A stretch of 64,000 bases of DNA, from the NCBI GenBank assembly GCA_019748055.1, contig JAIEQC010000001.1, positions 1 to 64,000 of the forward strand, given 5' to 3'. Made by a program: the position numbers and the translations under genes. The notes below the pieces were generated by a model that was not told the DNA's origin, ran no database searches, and saw only the letters and a list, made by a program, of their open reading frames with translations. Below are positions 58,904-64,000 of the stretch, in pieces (position 1 is the stretch's first letter; the number at the start of each line of letters is the position of its first letter). The stretch is from Caulobacteraceae bacterium (lineage in GTDB: Bacteria > Pseudomonadota > Alphaproteobacteria > Caulobacterales > Caulobacteraceae).

Positions 58904-61285
58904 TCAGCGTCCGTGGCGCTCGGCCACGGGGGCGTAGCGATCCCAGACGGCGCCGTCGGCCAGCGAGCGGAGCAGCTTCAGGTATTCCGCATGGGTCCAG
59001 GCGAGGGGTGTGGCCGAATTGGTGCCCTCGCCCGGCGCGTACTGATGGCTGGTCGGATTTCCGACGCCGTCCCAGACCTGTTCGGGCAGCAGCAGGCCGG
59101 CGTTGGCGAACCGTTCCATGCCGCGCACATAAATCTGGCGGACCGCGGCGCGCTCGGCTTCGGTCACCGTGCCGTCGAGCGCTGCGGCGGCCAGCTCGTA
59201 GTGGCCGCGCTCTCCGGTGAAGAAGGGCCAGACGCGGCCGCGCTGACCGGAATGCATTTGGCCGCCGACGCCGTAGTTGCCGCCGGTGTCGGCCTGTTCG
59301 CCATAGCCGTCGTTGCCGTAGCGCCGGTAGCCCGGCGTGCGGTCGCCCTCGGGCCCGAAGTCGTAGCGGACGCGAAGACGATCCTCTCGCGTCTGGTCGT
59401 CGTATTCGGGCAGGGTGGCGACGATCGACGGCGCGTCCGCGCGGCGCACGCCGTAGCGGACCAGCTCCAGGAAGCCGCCGTCGATGATGCGGTCCTCCGG
59501 CAGCCCGGGCTGGCCGTTGTTCTCGCCGAGCGTGCCCTTGTCGTTGGGGTCCTCGTTGCGCGACAGGCGCAGAAAATAGTCGCCGTCGCCCAGAGAGCCG
59601 TCGGTCGTGAACATCCGCGCCTCGACCTTGGCCGCATAGTCGTCGGCGGCGGCGAGATAGCGGGCGGCGGATTCGGCGTCGCCGGACGCGGTCGCGATGT
59701 CGGCCGCCACGGTCAGGCCGGCGATGACGGCGGCGGTCGTGGACGGGCTGAAGCCCTCCTGCTCCTCCCAGCGCTCCTGCTGGGTCCACGGCGGGGTGAT
59801 GGTGCGGTCGTTCCACAGGATGCCGACCGTGCCCCCGTCGACCAGGAAGTCGGCCGCCGGCTTCAGCATGTCGCGATAGGCTGCGGCGATCTGGGCGTCG
59901 GTCAGGTGGCCGTCCTTCCAGAGACGCCAGCCCAGCATGATCGGCATGGCGGTCTGGTCCAGCTGGACGCCGACCCATTCGATGGTGCCGTCGACCCAGG
60001 TCTTCTGCAGGAACCAGCCGGTCGCGCCGCTGTTGCCCGGCGTGTCGGCGCGGACCTGGACCTGGGGCAGATAGCGGAAGGCCGCCAGCGGGGTCTCGGC
60101 GTCGCCCAGCGCCAGGAAGGCCATGGCCACCTGATAGAAATCGCGCGGCCAGACCGCCTTGTATCCTGTCGAGGGATTGGTCGCATCGACCGTGTCGCCC
60201 CAGGGATTGGACAGAGACGCGATCAGGGCCCCGGCATGGGTCCGATCCTCCTGTACCTTCAGCATTAGGGCTGAGGCATAGGCCAGCTTGCCGCCGTCGG
60301 TGGACTGTTCGGCCAGGCGGGGCAGCTGGTCCAGCGAGGCGAGGTAGTCCATCCAGCCCACATGCGCGCCTGTGCCGTCATACTTGGCCTGGACCTGATC
60401 CAACCCGGCCTGGTGCGCGTCGCGCGCGTCGCCCTCGGCCGAACCGGCGTCGGGGCCGAAGCCGATGACGAAGTCGCGCCGCAGGGTCTGACCGCGACGC
60501 ACGCGCGGCAGGGCCCCGGTCAGCATGATGTTGCCGGTGGCCTCGCCCGTCGTCGGATGGGCGCGGTTCATGCGGCCGTTGTCCTGAAGATCCGTCAGCC
60601 CGTCGGAGGCGCCGACGAAGCCCACCGAGGCGGCCGTGAAGGGCACGTCGGGGATCAGGGCCAGATGGCTGTCGCCTTCATGAGCGAACAGGCCATCGAC
60701 CGTGGCCCGACCCGCGTCGCCCACGCCGGTGTTCGCCATGTGCGGTTCCAGCAGGACGAAGGGCACGACCGGGGCCGCGAGGGCGCGCACCTCGACCCGC
60801 ACCACCAGCGCCTGACCGTCGGGGTCGGTGAACAGGCGCTTCTCGATCTCGAACCGGCCCTGCCGATCCCGGGTGGTGACCCGGTACGACGGCGACAGGG
60901 GCCGGCCCTGTTCGTCCTTGGTCAGATAGTCGATGGTGAAATCGGTGCCCTCGCCCTCGACCACCACCTCGTCGCCGACGACGACGGCGAGGCGCATCTG
61001 CTTGATCTGGGCTTCGTGGATAAGCCCCCACATCGTTTCCGTCAGGACGCCGTCGGCGATGGAAAACCAGACCCTGGACACCTCGCCGGTCGGTCCGCCT
61101 TCGCGGTACTGGCCGTCGACGTAGGCTTCGTATGAGGCTCCGGCGCCGACCTTGGCCGCATTGACCCACGTGGGCGCGTCGCCGGGAGCGCCGGGGGCGG
61201 AACCGACGTCCTGGGCAAGCGCGGGCGCGGCGGTCAGCAGGGCCAGGGCGGAGACGGCGGCGAGCAGACGCATGGGGGAACTCAC
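58904..61285 (-). CDS. GH15 glucoamylase (glucan 1,4-alpha-glucosidase)
   Basis: A 793-residue secreted enzyme: signal (about 5-25, ending ALAQ), an N-terminal beta-sandwich domain of about 270 residues typical of bacterial glucoamylases, then the (alpha/alpha)6 barrel. TGYKAVWPRDFYQVAMAFLA starts the active-site region, WEEQEGFSPST carries the general acid Glu, and PLAWTHAEYLKL the base Glu. It releases glucose from starch or maltodextrin ends in the periplasm. The first codon is a GTG at 61285 overlapping the esterase stop (GTGA); an ATG follows 12 bases later. Confidence 0.95.
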   Translation of the reverse strand: MSSPMRLLAAVSALALLTAAPALAQDVGSAPGAPGDAPTWVNAAKVGAGASYEAYVDGQYREGGPTGEVSRVWFSIADGVLTETMWGLIHEAQIKQMRLAVVVGDEVVVEGEGTDFTIDYLTKDEQGRPLSPSYRVTTRDRQGRFEIEKRLFTDPDGQALVVRVEVRALAAPVVPFVLLEPHMANTGVGDAGRATVDGLFAHEGDSHLALIPDVPFTAASVGFVGASDGLTDLQDNGRMNRAHPTTGEATGNIMLTGALPRVRRGQTLRRDFVIGFGPDAGSAEGDARDAHQAGLDQVQAKYDGTGAHVGWMDYLASLDQLPRLAEQSTDGGKLAYASALMLKVQEDRTHAGALIASLSNPWGDTVDATNPSTGYKAVWPRDFYQVAMAFLALGDAETPLAAFRYLPQVQVRADTPGNSGATGWFLQKTWVDGTIEWVGVQLDQTAMPIMLGWRLWKDGHLTDAQIAAAYRDMLKPAADFLVDGGTVGILWNDRTITPPWTQQERWEEQEGFSPSTTAAVIAGLTVAADIATASGDAESAARYLAAADDYAAKVEARMFTTDGSLGDGDYFLRLSRNEDPNDKGTLGENNGQPGLPEDRIIDGGFLELVRYGVRRADAPSIVATLPEYDDQTREDRLRVRYDFGPEGDRTPGYRRYGNDGYGEQADTGGNYGVGGQMHSGQRGRVWPFFTGERGHYELAAAALDGTVTEAERAAVRQIYVRGMERFANAGLLLPEQVWDGVGNPTSHQYAPGEGTNSATPLAWTHAEYLKLLRSLADGAVWDRYAPVAERHGR

Positions 61286-62202
61286 GAGACGGGGGAAAGA
61301 AGGAAGGTCAGGGGCACGTCCAGCCGCTGGTTCCAGCTGGGCTCGTTGTGCGCGGCGCCGGGGAAGACCAGCGAGCGGAACCGGTCGGGGCCCCAGCCGG
61401 CCTCGCGGATCACCTGATCGATGCGCGACTGGAAGAAGGGGTAGAATTGATCAAGCGTCTCGTCGCCGCGATCCATGTAGAGGCGGTGCGTCGCCGGGTC
61501 GGGCAGGCCCTCGCGGACGACGCGGCTCCAGGTCTGGACCACAACCTCGCGCCAGGCTTCCAGCCGGCCCTCGTCAAGCCGCTCGATGCGCAGAGGCCAG
61601 TGGGTGGAGACGCAGCCGGCGGCGCCGAAGATATTGGGACGCTGCATCATCGCAGACAGCGAGATCAGGCCGCCCATGCTGGAGCCCATGATCGCCGTGT
61701 CGTCGCGCGCGGGCAGGGTGCGCCAGGTCCGGTCGACCAGCGGCTTCAGCTCCTCGGTCAGGAAGGCAAGGTAGCCGTCGGACAGGGGCTCGCCGCCGTA
61801 TAGGCCGATAAGGTCCGTTCGCACCTCGTCCGGCAGGGCGGCGATCATCGTGGCCGGCACGTATTCCCGCAGGCGCAGCGGCGTGTTGTGCACGCCGACC
61901 ACGATCGGCGCGCGGACTTGTCCCGTCTCGATGAGGCGCACCAGATGCTCGTCCATCCCCCATTCGCCGAAGGGGGCGCGAGCGGGATCGAACAGGTTCT
62001 GGCCGTCGTGCATGTAGAGCACGGGGTGGCGATCGGCGCCGGTCTCATATCCTGGCGGCAACCAGACTGTGACGTCTCGCGGGGCGACGTGAGCGGACGT
62101 CATCTGCGGCAGCTCGAGCAGCGTTCCGCCCGCGACCGAGCGGCGGAAGCCCATCAGCGTCGGCGCGGCGAGGGCGGCGGCGAGGAGACTTCGACGGTTC
62201 AT
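61282..62202 (-). CDS. Secreted esterase-type alpha/beta hydrolase
   Basis: A 306-residue protein of the putative esterase family (esterase D / enterochelin-esterase type). An Arg-containing signal is followed by VTVWLPPGYETGADRHPVLY, MHDGQNLFD, nucleophile MGSSMGGLIS, Asp in MDRGDE and His in GAAHNEPSW. In maltodextrin loci such enzymes may remove acyl groups from sugars. The ATG at 62202 overlaps the transporter stop (ATGA), and its own stop overlaps the GH15 start, so all three are tightly coupled. Confidence 0.9.
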   Translation of the reverse strand: MNRRSLLAAALAAPTLMGFRRSVAGGTLLELPQMTSAHVAPRDVTVWLPPGYETGADRHPVLYMHDGQNLFDPARAPFGEWGMDEHLVRLIETGQVRAPIVVGVHNTPLRLREYVPATMIAALPDEVRTDLIGLYGGEPLSDGYLAFLTEELKPLVDRTWRTLPARDDTAIMGSSMGGLISLSAMMQRPNIFGAAGCVSTHWPLRIERLDEGRLEAWREVVVQTWSRVVREGLPDPATHRLYMDRGDETLDQFYPFFQSRIDQVIREAGWGPDRFRSLVFPGAAHNEPSWNQRLDVPLTFLLSPVS

Positions 62203-63752
62203 CGGACCACCTCGCGCACACGCAGGCTCAGCAGGGCGGCGATCAGGAAGCTGCCGCCGCCGACCACCAGAGCCCAGATCGCCTGACCGTCGAAGGCGGC
62301 GTTCAGGATCAGGCCCAGCAGGGTCGCGGCCACCAGCTGAGGAACCACGATGAAGATGTTGAACACCCCCATGTAGACGCCCATTTTGCGCCCCGGCACG
62401 GCTCCCGCCAGCAGGGCGTAGGGGAGGGACACGATCGAGGCCCAGGCGATCCCGACGCCCACCATGGGCAGCCACAGAAGGTCCGGATCGCGGATCAGGA
62501 AGATGCCGATCAGGCCGATCCCGCCGATCGCTAGCGCCACGGCGTGAGCGCCGCGCTTGCCGGTCCTCTTGGCCAGCACGGGCAGCGCGAAGGCCGCCAG
62601 CGCCGCCACGCCGTTATAGACGCCGAACAGCACGCCCACCCAGTCGGCGCCCTGATTGTAGGCGGCCGAGGTCGTGTCGCTGGAGCCGAAGTGGACGGCC
62701 GTGACGGCGGCCGTCGTGTAGATCCACATGGCGAACAGGGCGAACCAGCTGAAGAACTGGACCCAGGCCAGGTCGCGCATGGTCGGGGGCATGGCGGCCA
62801 TGTCGTCGAGGATCTCGGTCAGGCCGTTGGACCGGCCCCCGCTCGTGATGAAGCCGGCCAGGAGCTTCAGCAGTCCGAAAGCGGCCACGAAGCCGGCCAG
62901 GACGTACAATTCCTTGCCGACCGCCAGACGCCAGTCGTCGGCCCCCTCCGGCAGGGCGGCGGCCTGGGCGCGAACCGCCTGGATGGCGACGAATAGGGCG
63001 GCGCCGACGATCAGCCACCCGACAGCCCAGACGGTCTGGCCGCCGGGCGCCGGGGTCGGGACAGGCGCTGCTTCGCGAGCCGCTTCGAAGCGGTCGATCT
63101 GTTCGGGGCTGTATTCCTTGGTCGTGAACACGGTCCACAGCACGGCGGTCAGCATGGCGGCGGCGCCGACGTAGAAGCTGATGCGGACGCTGTCGGGGAC
63201 GATCCCCTCCGGCGCCGTGTTGGCGACGCCCATCTGCGTCAGCAGCCACGGCAGGCAGGAGGCGAACACCGCGCCCGTGCCGATGAAGAAGCTCTGCATC
63301 GCATAGCCGGCGGTGCGCTGTTCTTCCGGCAGGTTGTCGCCTACGAAGGCGCGGAACGGCTCCATGGTCACGTTGATCGCCGCATCCATGATCCACAGCG
63401 TCGCCGCCGCCATCCAAAGGATGGGCGCGTTGGGCATGAAAATCAGAGCGATCGTCGTGGCGATCGCGCCGAACAGGAAATAGGGCCGCCGACGACCCAG
63501 CGGGCCCCAGGTGCGGTCGCTGAAATGGCCGATGATCGGCTGGACGATCAGGCCGGTCAGGGGGGCGGCGATCCACAGGATGGCCAGGCTGTCGACCTCC
63601 GCGCCCAGGGTCTGGAAAATCCGGCTGGTGTTGGCGTTCTGCAGACCGAAGCCGATCTGGATGCCGAAGAAGCCGACGCACATGTTCCAGATCGCCAGCC
63701 GCGTCAGGCGAGGGCGGACGGTGGCGAGGGCCGAGGCGGCTTCGAGGGTCAT
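62199..63752 (-). CDS. MFS maltose/oligosaccharide transporter (SLC45-like)
   Basis: A 517-residue MFS permease of the glycoside/SLC45-type group: twelve helices with an insertion between the halves. Typical pieces are FGIQIGFGLQNANTSRIFQT in helix 1, APLTGLIVQPIIGHFSDRTW and GPLGRRRPYF after helix 2, and PYALLAGAVPGRKMGVYMG. Alphaproteobacterial relatives import maltose next to GH97 and GH13 enzymes. The ATG at 63752 fits the first helix; the frame continues to 63896 but without conserved features. It is the second gene of the locus. Confidence 0.93.
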   Translation of the reverse strand: MTLEAASALATVRPRLTRLAIWNMCVGFFGIQIGFGLQNANTSRIFQTLGAEVDSLAILWIAAPLTGLIVQPIIGHFSDRTWGPLGRRRPYFLFGAIATTIALIFMPNAPILWMAAATLWIMDAAINVTMEPFRAFVGDNLPEEQRTAGYAMQSFFIGTGAVFASCLPWLLTQMGVANTAPEGIVPDSVRISFYVGAAAMLTAVLWTVFTTKEYSPEQIDRFEAAREAAPVPTPAPGGQTVWAVGWLIVGAALFVAIQAVRAQAAALPEGADDWRLAVGKELYVLAGFVAAFGLLKLLAGFITSGGRSNGLTEILDDMAAMPPTMRDLAWVQFFSWFALFAMWIYTTAAVTAVHFGSSDTTSAAYNQGADWVGVLFGVYNGVAALAAFALPVLAKRTGKRGAHAVALAIGGIGLIGIFLIRDPDLLWLPMVGVGIAWASIVSLPYALLAGAVPGRKMGVYMGVFNIFIVVPQLVAATLLGLILNAAFDGQAIWALVVGGGSFLIAALLSLRVREVVR

Positions 63753-63783
63753 GCGACGAGCTTTTCGGCGGTGCGGGCGAAGT

Positions 63784-63818
63784 GGGAATTCGACCACGGA
63801 TCGAGGAGGGAATTCGAC
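63784..63818. repeat. Short direct repeat upstream of the MFS gene
   Basis: GGGAATTCGAC occurs at 63784-63794 and again at 63808-63818, 24 bases apart, in the 100-base gap between the GH97 stop and the MFS gene. It could be an operator pair or chance. Confidence 0.35.
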
Positions 63819-63852
63819 GACGACAAACACGGCTTCGACGACGGGAGAGACA

Positions 63853-64000
63853 TCACCGCGCCCTCCCGAGCGGCACGAAGCGGATGGCCTGGCCACCGCC
63901 CGGCGCGAGACGCAGCGTCAGGACGTCGGCGGCGGTCACCTCGCGCCTCTCGATGACGATGGCCTCGCGGTTGGTCTTCCAGTGGGCGTCGGGCGCGTCG
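63853..64000 (-). CDS. GH97 family glycoside hydrolase, C-terminal end (partial)
   Basis: The last 49 codons of a gene running in from the right edge. The frame reads DAHWKTNREAIVIERREVTA, then ADVLTLRLAPGGGQAIRFV, which matches the end of GH97 alpha-glucosidases (DAxxxTN..., then LxLRxAxGGGxAI). Enzymes of this family hydrolyse alpha-glucosidic bonds of maltooligosaccharides in the periplasm. It is upstream of and co-directional with the MFS transporter, fitting a four-gene maltodextrin operon. The catalytic part lies outside the window. Confidence 0.75.
   Translation of the reverse strand, partial: DAPDAHWKTNREAIVIERREVTAADVLTLRLAPGGGQAIRFVPLGRAR

Overview
The window is G+C-rich alphaproteobacterial DNA. 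The protein set (Gcw_chp-type porin, CHASE4 kinase, TonB-dependent receptor, GH15/GH97 maltodextrin locus, DPP4-like peptidase with an amidase) points to the Caulobacteraceae, most plausibly Brevundimonas. That assignment is inference from gene style; there is no rRNA in the window. From about 39.1 kb rightward it reads as chromosomal backbone. Everything to the left reads as accessory DNA ending at a tRNA-Lys gene, with an integrase beside the tRNA 3' end.

Layout. 0-2 kb: a three-gene unit (LuxR-type HTH with a C-terminal membrane anchor plus two small proteins) and an IS6-family transposase remnant. 2-7.8 kb: a secreted Rhs/YD-repeat protein, a small YD-repeat companion, and two AT-richer genes at its 3' end that are candidate immunity genes. 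8-17.5 kb: a copper-resistance cluster (CopC-like, CopB, CopA, a CnrY/CnrX/ECF-sigma-like regulatory trio, DUF411, CopD, CopC, DUF305). 17.9-28.4 kb: a 10,502-bp mobile element with an IS1-family transposase, perfect 21-bp terminal inverted repeats and an exact 8-bp target duplication. It carries ArsR and CadR-like regulators, two small CDF-type transporters, czcCBA and small genes. It has inserted at the very start of a MerR-family gene and parted it from a mer-type operator and its glutaredoxin-MauE target gene. 29.3-39.0 kb: an island of mostly unrecognised genes, including a paralogous pair, a HUH-endonuclease-like protein, a lipoprotein-TonB fusion, an XRE regulator, a papain-like peptidase, DUF3768 and two tyrosine recombinases, ending at tRNA-Lys(CTT).

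39.1-64 kb: amino-acid permease, HPt protein, chorismate mutase, ferredoxin-NADP reductase, porin, CHASE4 histidine kinase, S9 peptidase, amidase, an RHH-TM-EF-hand protein, signal peptidase I, a dctB/dctD/dctA C4-dicarboxylate module in which DctD lacks the GAFTGA loop, a TonB-dependent receptor with a hydrolase, and a maltodextrin locus (GH15, esterase, MFS sugar transporter, GH97 C-terminus).

How it works together. The left 39 kb is mainly a metal-resistance island. Copper is handled by periplasmic oxidation, chelation and export; divalent cations by the Czc RND pump and CDF transporters. At least three MerR-type operators are visible (copA, CDF and mer types), but only two MerR genes.
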